Assembly: GCA_944391955.1 (NCBI GenBank)
Contig: CALXVG010000002.1
Span: 52,921-116,920 of the forward strand
DNA length: 64,000 nt
Source of the DNA: an uncultured Clostridia bacterium
GTDB taxonomy: Bacteria > Bacillota > Clostridia > TANB77 > CAG-508
Direction of reading: 5' to 3'
This document shows, in pieces, positions 8,183 through 17,150 of this stretch (position 1 is its first letter; each line of letters opens with the position of its first letter). A program made the translations under genes and the position numbers. The notes below the pieces were generated by a model. It had not been told where the DNA came from and made no database searches. It was given only the letters and a program-made list of their open reading frames with translations.

Positions 8183-8386
8183 ATGAAAAACGAAAAAGGA
8201 ATGGTATTAATATCAATATATGTAGCAATAACTATTTTAGTAACTTTGCTTGCAACAATAACACAAATGTATCAATCATACTTATTTGGTAATAGAGAAG
8301 TAACATACCAAAATGCAATTGAAACAGAAGAAGAGATGGCAGATGAGATAGAAGAATATATGAAAGAAATAGTTAACGAAATATAA
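8183..8386 (+). CDS. Small prepilin-like membrane protein
   Basis: A 67-residue protein: a short basic N-terminus ending in Lys-Gly, one long hydrophobic segment (about residues 7-27), then an acidic, helical tail rich in Glu. The layout Lys-Gly followed by a hydrophobic helix is that of a prepilin, but there is no Glu at position 5 after the Gly. It precedes, by 81 bases, a larger protein with the same type of N-terminus and may be exported with it. GGGGAGAT provides a good ribosome site. Function unknown. Confidence 0.6.
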   Translation: MKNEKGMVLISIYVAITILVTLLATITQMYQSYLFGNREVTYQNAIETEEEMADEIEEYMKEIVNEI

Positions 8387-8410
8387 AAAACGAATAAATT
8401 TTCAGACGAT

Positions 8411-8439
8411 GCGAAAAGACATTTTTAATATGATAATAT
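8411..8439 (+). promoter_or_regulatory. Probable promoter of the first DUF6273-type gene
   Basis: TAATAT (8434-8439) preceded by TATGA. The -35 position (GCGAAA, 8411-8416) is poor, so the extended -10 is the main evidence. Confidence 0.4.
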
Positions 8440-8467
8440 ATAACTAATCAACAAAGGAGGAGAAAAA

Positions 8468-9610
8468 ATGAAAAACACAAAAGGAATAACACTTATAGCA
8501 TTAATAATAACAATAATCATCCTATTGATACTAACAGGAGTAACAATGAACATAGCAGTAAATGGAGGATTATTTAATAATGCACAAAGAGCAGTAGATG
8601 ATACAAATGCAAAAGTATCAAACACACAAGATAGAGTAGATGAATTAAGTGGAATATTAGATGATGTGGTAAGCCAGCGAGATGAACACAATTGGTATAG
8701 AGCAGGAGATAATCTAACCTGTAGCCATTGTGGATTAAGTTTAGTAATAGGAGATTATCTAGGATATACACCAGATACAACAAGCCAAACAGTAACAGTA
8801 ACAGCTACAGAAAGTGGAGATGAAGGAAATCAAACATTTACTCAAGAAGCAGGCAATTATTGGAAGGTATTAGGAATAGAAGATGGAGATGGAAATGGAA
8901 CAAATGAAACATTACTAATAAAAAGAGTGAATCCTACAGAAACGCTATTATATTTAGCTGGGGCAGAGGGATATAACAATGGTGTAGAGATATTAAATAA
9001 AATATGCAAAGAATTATATAGTAGCAGTAGATATGGAGAAGCAAGGAGTATAAAAATAGAAGATATAAACAATTGCTTTCAATATAAACCAACTGGTGGA
9101 ACATATATGACATCCGATGGAACACTTTATGAGACAAATGGATTTAATACACAAATAAAAGATTTACCAATATGGGATGATATAAAAGCAAATGGAACAA
9201 ACACACCAGATGGAACAAACACAGAAGCTAAATTAGGTGAATATAAAATAGATGGATACGGATATATGGCAGAATCACCATACTATTTAGTAAATCCAAC
9301 AACTAAATCAAAAACATATATATCACTAACAGAAGCATACACAATATTTTATGATATTAATAGTGATTGGACACCTTACTGGTTAGCTTCTAGTGGAATT
9401 GGAGTAACGCAATGGGCTTCTGTGGCATTTGGAATTGGCATTGTAATTGGACCAGGAAATGAACCAATAATTCATTCAGGTATTCCTATGTTTGAGTCAC
9501 AGCAAGACAGAATATATGGCTTTGAAATGGGGATATGTCCAGTAGTTTGCCTAAAGGATGAAATTCCACCAAAAATAAATGGACCTGAAGTTGGTGTAAG
9601 TAATGAATGA
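8468..9610 (+). CDS. Prepilin-like protein with DUF6273-type domain, copy 1
   Basis: A 380-residue surface or pseudopilus protein. The N-terminus (Lys-Gly at 5-6, then ITLIALIITIIILLILTG) is a type-IV-prepilin-like leader and helix in which the usual Glu5 is Ala. A short linker leads to a CxxC element (NLTCSHCG), then a DUF6273-type domain with the landmarks YWKVLGIED, GEARSIKIED, YWLA and GICPVVCLKD. Two close paralogs lie at 25740 and 28008, and a fourth with the same N-terminus at 27120. GGAGGAG precedes the ATG. Ligand or partner unknown. Confidence 0.7.
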   Translation: MKNTKGITLIALIITIIILLILTGVTMNIAVNGGLFNNAQRAVDDTNAKVSNTQDRVDELSGILDDVVSQRDEHNWYRAGDNLTCSHCGLSLVIGDYLGYTPDTTSQTVTVTATESGDEGNQTFTQEAGNYWKVLGIEDGDGNGTNETLLIKRVNPTETLLYLAGAEGYNNGVEILNKICKELYSSSRYGEARSIKIEDINNCFQYKPTGGTYMTSDGTLYETNGFNTQIKDLPIWDDIKANGTNTPDGTNTEAKLGEYKIDGYGYMAESPYYLVNPTTKSKTYISLTEAYTIFYDINSDWTPYWLASSGIGVTQWASVAFGIGIVIGPGNEPIIHSGIPMFESQQDRIYGFEMGICPVVCLKDEIPPKINGPEVGVSNE

Positions 9611-9751
9611 TGTTGGTTAATGCAAATGGATAAAAACCAGAACGGAGTTCTTATCTGCCAACATTAGGACAGAATTAATATGAAATGCATGGAAGAAAGT
9701 ATTAAACCTGTCCCCAATTGGGAAAAATTTGAAGGAATTTTCTAATTTTAC

Positions 9752-9780
9752 TTGATTTTTTCAAGTATTTGTATTATAAT
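9752..9780 (+). promoter_or_regulatory. Promoter of the rimP-nusA-infB operon
   Basis: TTGATT (9752-9757), 17 bp, TATAAT (9775-9780). No terminator-like T-run lies between it and rimP. Confidence 0.65.
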
Positions 9781-9805
9781 AATATAGCAATTGAATATAA
9801 ATGGC

Positions 9806-9833
9806 TTAAGAGTGGGAAAAATCCCACTCTTAA
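9806..9833 (+). other. Leader hairpin of the rimP-nusA operon
   Basis: TTAAGAGTGGGA and TCCCACTCTTAA form a perfect 12-bp stem with an AAAA loop in the 5' leader. No T-run follows, so simple termination is unlikely. It ends 7 bases before the rimP ribosome site and could control access to it or mark a NusA-responsive element; both are inferences. Confidence 0.55.
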
Positions 9834-9856
9834 CTTATGAAAAGGAGAATAAAAAA

Positions 9857-10315
9857 TTGGCAAAAATTGAAGAGAAAGTTGAAGACTTAATAACATCAAA
9901 AATAGAAGACCTTGGATATAGTCTATATGATGTAGAATATGTAAAAGAAGGCAAAGATTATTACTTAAGAGTTTATATTGATAAAGAGAATGGAATAGAC
10001 TTAAATGACTGTGAACTTGTAAGTAATAATATAACAGAAATTCTAGACCAAGCAGATTATATCAAAGAACAATATTTTTTAGAAGTTTCTTCACCAGGAA
10101 TAGAAAGAGTCTTAAAAAAAGATAAGCATTTACAAGAAAACTTAGAAAACAAAGTATCAGTAAAATTGTTTAAACCAATAGAAAACCAAAAACAATATGT
10201 TGGAATTTTAAAAAGCTTTGATGTAGAAAATGTAGAAATTGAAAATTTAGATAAGATAATAAAATTACCAAGAACAAATATTGCACAAATAAAAACAGTG
10301 TATACTTGGAATTAG
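9857..10315 (+). CDS. rimP: Ribosome maturation factor RimP
   Basis: RimP helps mature the 30S subunit. The 152-residue length fits. The N-terminal alpha-beta domain carries DLGYSLYDVEYVKEG and a conserved Asp-rich turn; the FLEVSSPGIER signature follows, and the C-terminal SH3-like domain ends the protein. An open ATG at 9791 would put the leader hairpin inside the gene. The TTG at 9857 has AAAGGAG (9841-9847) 9 bases upstream and gives the expected N-terminus, so it is the start used here. First gene of the nusA-infB operon. Confidence 0.93.
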   Translation: MAKIEEKVEDLITSKIEDLGYSLYDVEYVKEGKDYYLRVYIDKENGIDLNDCELVSNNITEILDQADYIKEQYFLEVSSPGIERVLKKDKHLQENLENKVSVKLFKPIENQKQYVGILKSFDVENVEIENLDKIIKLPRTNIAQIKTVYTWN

Positions 10316-10327
10316 GAGGAGATAAAA

Positions 10328-11437
10328 ATGAAAAAAAATAACGAGAACAGAGAACTAATAATGGCACTAGATGAACTAGAAAAAGAAAAAGGAATAAGCA
10401 AAGAGTATATTTTAGAATCATTAGAAACAGCATTGGCTTCAGCATATAAAAGAAACTTTGATTCAGCAGAAAATGTAAAAATAGAGATGGATGGAAAAAC
10501 AGGAGAAATACACATTTATGCACAAAAAGAAGTTGTAGAAGAATTAACAGATAGTAATACACAAATATTATTAGATATGGCTAAAAATATAGAAAAAAAG
10601 GCAAAAGTTGGAGATATTATAAATATTGAGATAATGCCAAAAGATTTTGGAAGAATAGCAGCACAAACAGCAAAACAACAAGTATTACAAAAAATAAGAG
10701 AAGCTGAAAGAGACCTAATATTTGATGAATATAATGAAAGAAAAGGGGAAATTGTAACAGGTATAATACAAAAAGCAGACAAAGGAGCAGTAATATTAGA
10801 TTTAGGAAAATTAGAAGGAATAATGCCTGCAAAAGAACAAATACCTACAGAAACATATAAAGTAAACGACAAAATAAAATCATATGTACTAAATGTAGGA
10901 AAAGGATTAAAAGGTGTTCCTCAAGCACTAGTAACAAGAAGTCATCCAGATTTTGTGAAAAAATTATTTGAATTAGAAATACCAGAAATATATGAGAAAA
11001 TTATAGAAGTAAAAGCAGTAGCTAGAGATGCAGGTAGCAGAAGCAAAGTAGCTGTTTACTCAAATAATCCAGATATAGACCCAGTTGGTTCTTGTGTTGG
11101 CTCAAGAGGAATAAGAATACAAAATATTATAAATGAATTACATGGAGAAAAAATCGATGTAATAGAATGGAATGAAGACCCAGCAATATTTATTTCAGCA
11201 GCATTATTACCATCACATGTAATGGCAATAGATATTGACGAAGAGAAAAGATTTGCAGAAGTTATAGTAAGTGATGAAGAATTATCTTTAGCAATAGGAA
11301 AAGCTGGACAAAATGCACGTTTGGCAGTAAAACTTACAAATTGGAAAATAGACATAAAGAGTGAATCACAATATAGACAAATATTAGAAGCACAAAATAA
11401 TCAAGAAGAAAATATAGAAGAAGGAAAAGATGAATAA
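10328..11437 (+). CDS. nusA: Transcription termination/antitermination factor NusA
   Basis: NusA binds RNA polymerase and controls pausing, termination and antitermination. The 369 residues comprise the N-terminal polymerase-binding domain (to about 125), the S1 RNA-binding domain (about 130-200) and two KH domains. VGSCVGSRGIRI marks KH1 and SLAIGKAGQNARLA marks KH2. There are no C-terminal acidic repeats, as usual in Firmicutes. It begins 12 bases after rimP with a GGAGGAG site and overlaps ylxR by 8 bases. Confidence 0.97.
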   Translation: MKKNNENRELIMALDELEKEKGISKEYILESLETALASAYKRNFDSAENVKIEMDGKTGEIHIYAQKEVVEELTDSNTQILLDMAKNIEKKAKVGDIINIEIMPKDFGRIAAQTAKQQVLQKIREAERDLIFDEYNERKGEIVTGIIQKADKGAVILDLGKLEGIMPAKEQIPTETYKVNDKIKSYVLNVGKGLKGVPQALVTRSHPDFVKKLFELEIPEIYEKIIEVKAVARDAGSRSKVAVYSNNPDIDPVGSCVGSRGIRIQNIINELHGEKIDVIEWNEDPAIFISAALLPSHVMAIDIDEEKRFAEVIVSDEELSLAIGKAGQNARLAVKLTNWKIDIKSESQYRQILEAQNNQEENIEEGKDE

Positions 11438-11747
11438 AGAAAAAAAAGCATTTACAAGAACATGTATAGCATGTAATAGCAAAAAAAATAAATATGAGTT
11501 ATTACGAATAGCATATACAAAAAATAATGAAATAAGTATAGATAAAGATAGTAAAAAAGAAGGCAGAGGAATATATTTATGTTATAAACCAGAATGTCTA
11601 GATAAAGCTATAAAAACAAAAAAAATAGAAAAAAAATTAAACACAATAATTAGTGAAGATTTCTATGAGGATATAAGGGGTGTAATTATTGATAAGAAAG
11701 AAACAGGAACTATTCAAAATGATAAACAAAATGGAGGTGATATTTAA
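11430..11747 (+). CDS. ylxR: YlxR family RNA-binding protein (DUF448)
   Basis: A 105-residue basic protein with the DUF448 signature: [10 protein letters not shown] near the N-terminus, an LLRI strand and the GRGIYLC motif followed by Cys. Members occur between nusA and infB and have been linked to RNA binding or regulation. It overlaps nusA by 8 bases and shares one base (TAATG) with infB, so translation is coupled. The usual next gene, ylxQ (an L7Ae-like protein), is absent here. The C-terminal ~30 residues look like an unstructured extension. Confidence 0.9.
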   Translation: MNKEKKAFTRTCIACNSKKNKYELLRIAYTKNNEISIDKDSKKEGRGIYLCYKPECLDKAIKTKKIEKKLNTIISEDFYEDIRGVIIDKKETGTIQNDKQNGGDI

Positions 11748-14722
11748 TGGCTAAAATCAAAATTCATGAGATAGCTAAAAATTTAAATTTAAGTAGTAAA
11801 GAAGTTCTAGATAAAGCAATAGAACTAGGAATGAATGTAAAAACACATTTAAGTGGTGTAGAGGAAGAAGAGGCAAAAAGAATAGAAGCAGCATTTGCGC
11901 ATAAAGATAATCAAAAAGAAAAAGCTAAAAAAGAAGTAAAAGAAAAAAGTAAAGATGCACCAGTTATTATTAGAAGACAAGTAATAATGAATGAACCAGT
12001 AAAAAAACAAACTGAGGTAAGAAAAGATAATCATCAAGATAGAGGAATCGGTTTTGTAGAACGTGAAAGAAAACAAGATTATAATATAGTATATAGAAAT
12101 AAACAAACAAAACCACTTAATATAAGTGAATTATTTGGTAACAAAAAAGAAGAACCTAAAACAACAACAACAACTACTACTTCAGAAACAATAGAACAAG
12201 AAACAAAAGAAGTAAAGAAAGAAGAAGTAAAAAAAGAAATAATCTCAGAAAAGGAAAATAATGTGTCACCTCAAAAAATAGAAGAAAAAGAAGAGAAAAA
12301 AGACATAGTAAATGATGAGAAAACAACAGTTAAAGTAGAAAACCAACAACAATATAATAATAATAATAATCAAAATAGAAATTTCGGAAATAAAGAAACA
12401 CAAGGAAACAGACCATATAATAGAGATAATCAAGGATATAACAGACCATATAATAATCAAAACAAACCATTTAATAGAAATAACCCAAATAATAGAAATT
12501 TCAATAATGATAGAAATAATAATCAAAACAGACCATTTAATAGAGATAGACAAAATTATAATAATGGAAACAATAGACCATTTAACAGAAACAATGGTAA
12601 TTACAACAATTATAATAGACAAAATAAAAATTTAGATGAAAAGGGAATTGAAAAAAATATTAGAAACATCATGACAAATGATGTTCCAGAAAAAGAAACA
12701 GGAAGAGAATATGCAAACAAAGCTATTGATAAGCAAAAAGTTAATAATAAATATGATGAAAATAGAACAAATAAGAAAAACAACAAATCTAGAAGAAACA
12801 ATTATGATGAAATTAGTAGCCATAAACTAAAAGACTTAAAACAAGAAAGAGGACTTTCAAACATGTTCTCAGAAGGTTCAATGCTAGATTATTATGATTT
12901 ATCAACAACAAGAGGTAAGAAGATTAAAAAGAAAGCTTCTACTGATGAAAACAGAACAAAACAAAAAATATTCCAATTAACAGATATAACTATACCAGAT
13001 GGAATAACAGTAAAAGACTTAAGCACAGAACTAAAAAAGACAAGTGGAGAAATTATAAAAAAATTATTAGATTTTGGAATTATGGCAACAATAAATAATG
13101 AAATTGATTTTGACACAGCTTTCTTAGTATCACAGGAATTTGGAGTAACAGCACATAAAAAAGAAGTAATTACAGACGAAGATATTCTATTTGATGATAG
13201 TGAAGACAGAGAGGAAGATTTAGTTCCAAGACCACCAGTTGTTGTTGTTATGGGACATGTAGACCATGGTAAAACATCACTTTTAGATGCAGTAAGGTCA
13301 ACAAATGTAATTGAAGGTGAAGCAGGAGGAATAACACAACATATAGGTGCATACAAAGTAAAAATTAATGATAGAGAAATAACATTCTTAGACACACCAG
13401 GACATGAAGCATTTACTGCTATGCGTGCAAGAGGTGCACAAATAACAGATATTGCAATATTAGTAGTAGCAGCAAATGATGGTGTAATGCCACAAACAGT
13501 CGAAGCTATAAACCATGCCAAAGCAGCAGGAATACCAATAGTTGTTGCTATCAACAAAATAGATGTTGAAGGTGCAAATGTAGATAGAGTAAAACAAGAA
13601 TTAATGGAATATGAATTAGTACCAGAAGAATGGGGAGGAGATACAATATTTGTACCAATTTCAGCAAAGAAAAAAATAAATATTGATAACCTATTAGAAA
13701 TGGTACTACTAGTAGCAGATATGAAAGAACTTAAAGCAAATCCTAACAAACAAGCAAAAGGTGTTGTAATAGAAGCAAAATTAGACAAATCAAAAGGAGC
13801 AGTTGCAACAATGCTTGTACAACGTGGTACATTAGATGCTGGAGATACTATAATAGTTGGTTCAGTAATAGGAAGAATAAGAACAATGACAGATGAAAAG
13901 GGTAGAAAAGTAAAAAAAGCCACAGCATCTACACCAGTAGAGATAACAGGTCTTACTGAAGTTCCAGAAGCAGGAGAAACTTTCTATGAAGTTGAAGATG
14001 AAAAAACAGCAAAACACTTAATAGAAAAGAGAAAAAATCAAGCAAGAGACAAAGCATTAAATGCAACAACAAGAGTAACTTTAGATGACTTATTCAACCA
14101 AATAGCAAAAGGAAATCTAAAACAACTAAATTTAATCGTAAAAGCTGATGTTCAAGGTTCAGTTGAAGCAGTAAAACAATCATTAGAAAAATTATCTAAT
14201 GATGAAGTAAAAGTTAAAGTAATACATGCAAATGTAGGAGCTGTTACACAAACAGATGTAACACTTGCAAAAGTTTCAAATGCTATAATAATCGCATTTA
14301 ATGTAAGACCAGAACCTTTAGCAAAAGACATGGCAGAAAAAGATGAAGTAGAAATAAAAGTTTATTCAGTAATATATAATGCAATAGAAGATGTTGAAGC
14401 AGCAATGAAAGGTATGTTAGACCCAGTTTATAAAGAAGTTGTAATAGGAAATGCTGAAATAAGACAAACATTCAAAATATCTAATGTGGGAACTATTGCA
14501 GGATGCTATGTAACAACTGGAAAAGTAGCAAGAAATGCAGGAGTTAGACTTTTAAGAGACCATGTAGTTATCTATGAAGGAAAATTAATTTCATTAAAAA
14601 GAATGAAAGATGATGCAAAAGAAGTAGCTGCAGGTTATGAATGTGGTATTCAATTAGAAAACTACAATGACATAAAAGAAGGCGACATAATAGAAGCATA
14701 CATCATGGAAGAAATAAAATAA
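11747..14722 (+). CDS. infB: Translation initiation factor IF-2
   Basis: IF-2 is the GTPase that brings initiator tRNA to the 30S subunit and promotes subunit joining. At 991 residues it is longer than many homologues, because a low-complexity linker (about residues 195-305) rich in Asn, with Arg, Gln, Tyr and Phe, separates the first IF2_N domain (1-52) from a second one (about 415-465). The G domain follows at ~495-665: G1 [10 protein letters not shown]3 DTPGHEAF, G4 NKID, G5 SAK. Domains II, III and the initiator-tRNA-binding domain complete it. Overlaps the ylxR stop by one base. Confidence 0.97.
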   Translation: MAKIKIHEIAKNLNLSSKEVLDKAIELGMNVKTHLSGVEEEEAKRIEAAFAHKDNQKEKAKKEVKEKSKDAPVIIRRQVIMNEPVKKQTEVRKDNHQDRGIGFVERERKQDYNIVYRNKQTKPLNISELFGNKKEEPKTTTTTTTSETIEQETKEVKKEEVKKEIISEKENNVSPQKIEEKEEKKDIVNDEKTTVKVENQQQYNNNNNQNRNFGNKETQGNRPYNRDNQGYNRPYNNQNKPFNRNNPNNRNFNNDRNNNQNRPFNRDRQNYNNGNNRPFNRNNGNYNNYNRQNKNLDEKGIEKNIRNIMTNDVPEKETGREYANKAIDKQKVNNKYDENRTNKKNNKSRRNNYDEISSHKLKDLKQERGLSNMFSEGSMLDYYDLSTTRGKKIKKKASTDENRTKQKIFQLTDITIPDGITVKDLSTELKKTSGEIIKKLLDFGIMATINNEIDFDTAFLVSQEFGVTAHKKEVITDEDILFDDSEDREEDLVPRPPVVVVMGHVDHGKTSLLDAVRSTNVIEGEAGGITQHIGAYKVKINDREITFLDTPGHEAFTAMRARGAQITDIAILVVAANDGVMPQTVEAINHAKAAGIPIVVAINKIDVEGANVDRVKQELMEYELVPEEWGGDTIFVPISAKKKINIDNLLEMVLLVADMKELKANPNKQAKGVVIEAKLDKSKGAVATMLVQRGTLDAGDTIIVGSVIGRIRTMTDEKGRKVKKATASTPVEITGLTEVPEAGETFYEVEDEKTAKHLIEKRKNQARDKALNATTRVTLDDLFNQIAKGNLKQLNLIVKADVQGSVEAVKQSLEKLSNDEVKVKVIHANVGAVTQTDVTLAKVSNAIIIAFNVRPEPLAKDMAEKDEVEIKVYSVIYNAIEDVEAAMKGMLDPVYKEVVIGNAEIRQTFKISNVGTIAGCYVTTGKVARNAGVRLLRDHVVIYEGKLISLKRMKDDAKEVAAGYECGIQLENYNDIKEGDIIEAYIMEEIK

Positions 14723-14740
14723 AGAAGGAAAGAGTTAGTT

Positions 14741-15121
14741 ATGCAAAAAAATAATAATACCTCTAACAGAATGGCTAGAGTAAATGAGGAATTAAAAAGA
14801 GAGTTAAGTAATATAATTAACTATGAAGTGAAGAATTCAAATGTAACAGGAATGATAAGTGTTACAAAAGTAAAAACTTCACCAGATTTAAAATATGCTA
14901 GAGTAAGTGTAAGTATTTTAAATTCAAAAAATATTAAACAAACATTAGCAGGGCTAAAAGCTGCTTCTGGATTTATAAGAAGCAGAATAGCTCAAAATAT
15001 GAATTTAAGAGTAACACCAGAATTTGTATTCGAATTAGACGAAAGCCTAGTATATGGAGAAAAAATAGATACAATTTTAGAAAAAATAATGAAAGATATA
15101 AAAAAACCAGAAGATAACTAA
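14741..15121 (+). CDS. rbfA: 30S ribosome-binding factor RbfA
   Basis: RbfA binds immature 30S subunits and assists late 16S rRNA maturation. The protein has 126 residues and a single KH-like fold. Typical features are RMARVNEELKREL at the N-terminus, a DLKYARVSVSIL strand and the RVTPEFVFELDES strand near the end. The gene lies 18 bases after infB with an AAGGAA site, in the conserved operon order. Confidence 0.95.
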   Translation: MQKNNNTSNRMARVNEELKRELSNIINYEVKNSNVTGMISVTKVKTSPDLKYARVSVSILNSKNIKQTLAGLKAASGFIRSRIAQNMNLRVTPEFVFELDESLVYGEKIDTILEKIMKDIKKPEDN

Positions 15122-15156
15122 TAGATAATGAAAATTATCAGAAAAGAGAGGTAATA

Positions 15157-16107
15157 ATGACATTAGATAATATAAAAGAAGAAATATATAGTGCTAAAAA
15201 TATAGTCATATTAACACACGACATTCCAGATGGAGATGCAATAGGAAGTAGTTTATCATTATATTTAGCACTTAAGCAATTGGGCAAAACTGTTGATGTA
15301 GTTATCCCAAAATACTCAAAAACATTTGAATTCCTACCAGGAGCAACAGAAATAAAAAAAGAAGGAGCAATGGAAGCTTATGATTTGGCTATTGCTTTAG
15401 ACTGTGGAGATATAAAAAGATTAAATGGTTTTACAAATTATTTTGAAGATGCAAATTGCAGAATATGTATAGACCATCATGGAATAAATACAATGTTTGG
15501 AGATTACAACTTTGTTGACCCAACAGCACCAGCATGTTGCCAAATATTAATAACTGTTTTAAAAGCATTAGAAGTAGAAATAACAAAAGATATAGGAACA
15601 TGTTTATTAACAGGAATAATAACAGATACAGGTGGTTTTAAATATCCAGGAGTTAAAGCAGAAACATTTGAGTTTGTTGCAGAATTACTAAATAAAGGTG
15701 TTAATGTTTCTGAAACATATAAAACTGTTTTACAAACAATTTCAAAAGAAAAATTTGAGCTTAGAAAAATAGCCATGAACAGAATAGAACTATTAGAAGA
15801 AGGAAAAATAGCATACACATATATACTTCAAGAAGACGAAAAAAAGGCTGGTTCAGAAGATCATGATGGAATAGTAGAAATGGGAAGAGATATAGAAGGA
15901 GTAGAAATATCTATATTCCTAAGAGAAACAGAAAAAAATAATTATAAAATATCTTTAAGATCAAACAACTATGTAAATGTTGCAGATATAAGCTTATTAT
16001 TCAATGGAGGAGGACATATAAGAGCAGCAGGGGGAACAATAACAAATATGCATTTAAATAAGGCAAAAGAAAAAATTATAAATGAATGCAAAAAACACTT
16101 AAAATAA
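15157..16107 (+). CDS. nrnA: DHH/DHHA1 phosphoesterase NrnA (nanoRNase/pAp phosphatase)
   Basis: NrnA degrades short RNA oligomers and dephosphorylates pAp. The 316 residues show the DHH motifs: HDIPDGDAIGSS (about 21-32), ALDCGD, the DHHG triad and DTGGF. The C-terminal DHHA1 domain ends with the GGGHIRAAGG substrate loop. GAGAGG precedes the ATG. In Firmicutes this gene follows rbfA and precedes truB, as here. Manganese-dependent, cytoplasmic. Confidence 0.93.
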   Translation: MTLDNIKEEIYSAKNIVILTHDIPDGDAIGSSLSLYLALKQLGKTVDVVIPKYSKTFEFLPGATEIKKEGAMEAYDLAIALDCGDIKRLNGFTNYFEDANCRICIDHHGINTMFGDYNFVDPTAPACCQILITVLKALEVEITKDIGTCLLTGIITDTGGFKYPGVKAETFEFVAELLNKGVNVSETYKTVLQTISKEKFELRKIAMNRIELLEEGKIAYTYILQEDEKKAGSEDHDGIVEMGRDIEGVEISIFLRETEKNNYKISLRSNNYVNVADISLLFNGGGHIRAAGGTITNMHLNKAKEKIINECKKHLK

Positions 16108-16209
16108 ACTCAAAAAATAATTGAAGTTTGGATTTTGTTCATTGAAAGAAAGTGATAATCATACTTCTTTCATGAACATTTAACCAAATGGAAATTCCTT
16201 TTTGAGTTT
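16106..16209. repeat. About 104-bp imperfect inverted repeat between nrnA and truB
   Basis: The ends AAACTCAAAAA (16106-16116) and TTTTTGAGTTT (16199-16209) are complementary. Inside, TTTGG pairs with CCAAA, GTTCAT with ATGAAC, and GAAAGAAAGT with ACTTCTTTC across a bulge. The whole intergenic region thus folds as one long hairpin ending in a T-rich arm. It could be a terminator, a structured RNA or a small non-autonomous element. truB would need a promoter or read-through. Confidence 0.55.
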
Positions 16210-16235
16210 TGTTGTATAAATTAATAGGAGAAAAT

Positions 16236-17090
16236 ATGGATGGAGTATTAATAATTAACAAACCAAAAGGATATACATCACATGACATAGTAAATATAAT
16301 AAGAAAAGAATTACATATAAAAAAAGTAGGACACACAGGTACACTAGACCCAAATGCAACAGGAGTATTACCAATTCTAATAGGAAATGCAACTAAAATA
16401 TCAAAGTACCTAATAGAACATGATAAAACATATATTGCAGAAATAAAATTAGGAGAAAAAACAACAACAGGAGATAGTGAAGGAGAAATAATAGAAACTA
16501 GAAATGCAGAAAAAAATCAGCCAGAAAAAATTCAAGAAGTTTTAACTAAATTTTTAGGAAAACAAAAACAAACACCTCCTAAATTTTCAGCAATAAAAAT
16601 AAATGGAAAAAAAGCATATGAATATGCAAGAACTGGACAAGACATAAAATTAGAACAGAGAGAAATAGAAATATTTTCAATCAATTTACTTTCATATGAA
16701 AATAATAATATAAAATTTAAAGTTAAATGTTCAAAAGGAACATACATAAGAACACTATGTGAAGATATTGCAGAAACACTTGGAACAGTTGGATATATGA
16801 ACAGTTTAGAAAGAATACAGGTTGATAATTTTCATATTGAAAAATCAGTAACTATAGAGCAAATAAGAAACAACTCTATACTTATAGAAAAAAATATAAT
16901 CAGTATTGAAGAAATATTTAGAAAATGCGAAAAAATAGAATTAAATGATTATAAATTAAATCTTTTTTTAAATGGCGTACAATTAACATTTAATCAGCCA
17001 GAAGCAGTATATAGAATTTACAATAAAAGCACATTTATTGGGTTAGGTGTTATTCACAACAATTTATTAAAAAGAGATGTTATTGTGTAA
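16236..17090 (+). CDS. truB: tRNA pseudouridine-55 synthase TruB
   Basis: TruB makes pseudouridine 55 in the T loop of tRNAs. The protein has 284 residues. The catalytic motif VGHTGTLDPNATGVLPI carries the nucleophilic Asp; the KPKGYTSHD segment opens the protein and GTYIRTLCEDI follows. The C-terminal ~60 residues are a small PUA-like domain. An upstream ATG at 16209 lies inside the inverted repeat; the ATG at 16236 has AGGAG 6 bases upstream and is preferred. Riboflavin kinase ribF, often next, is not found here. Confidence 0.95.
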   Translation: MDGVLIINKPKGYTSHDIVNIIRKELHIKKVGHTGTLDPNATGVLPILIGNATKISKYLIEHDKTYIAEIKLGEKTTTGDSEGEIIETRNAEKNQPEKIQEVLTKFLGKQKQTPPKFSAIKINGKKAYEYARTGQDIKLEQREIEIFSINLLSYENNNIKFKVKCSKGTYIRTLCEDIAETLGTVGYMNSLERIQVDNFHIEKSVTIEQIRNNSILIEKNIISIEEIFRKCEKIELNDYKLNLFLNGVQLTFNQPEAVYRIYNKSTFIGLGVIHNNLLKRDVIV

Positions 17091-17150
17091 AAATACTAAT
17101 ATAATAAAAACATAACAAATAATATAAAATAATGATGCATATATATTACC

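Noticed and set aside
9611..9750. Pseudogene remnant after the first DUF6273-type gene
   Set aside because: No coding remnant could be followed; the similarity to other copies is limited to the shared downstream segment.
12266..12823. Long minus-strand reading frames opposite infB
   Set aside because: They are antisense shadows of the Asn-rich linker, with hydrophobic low-complexity translation and no ribosome sites.
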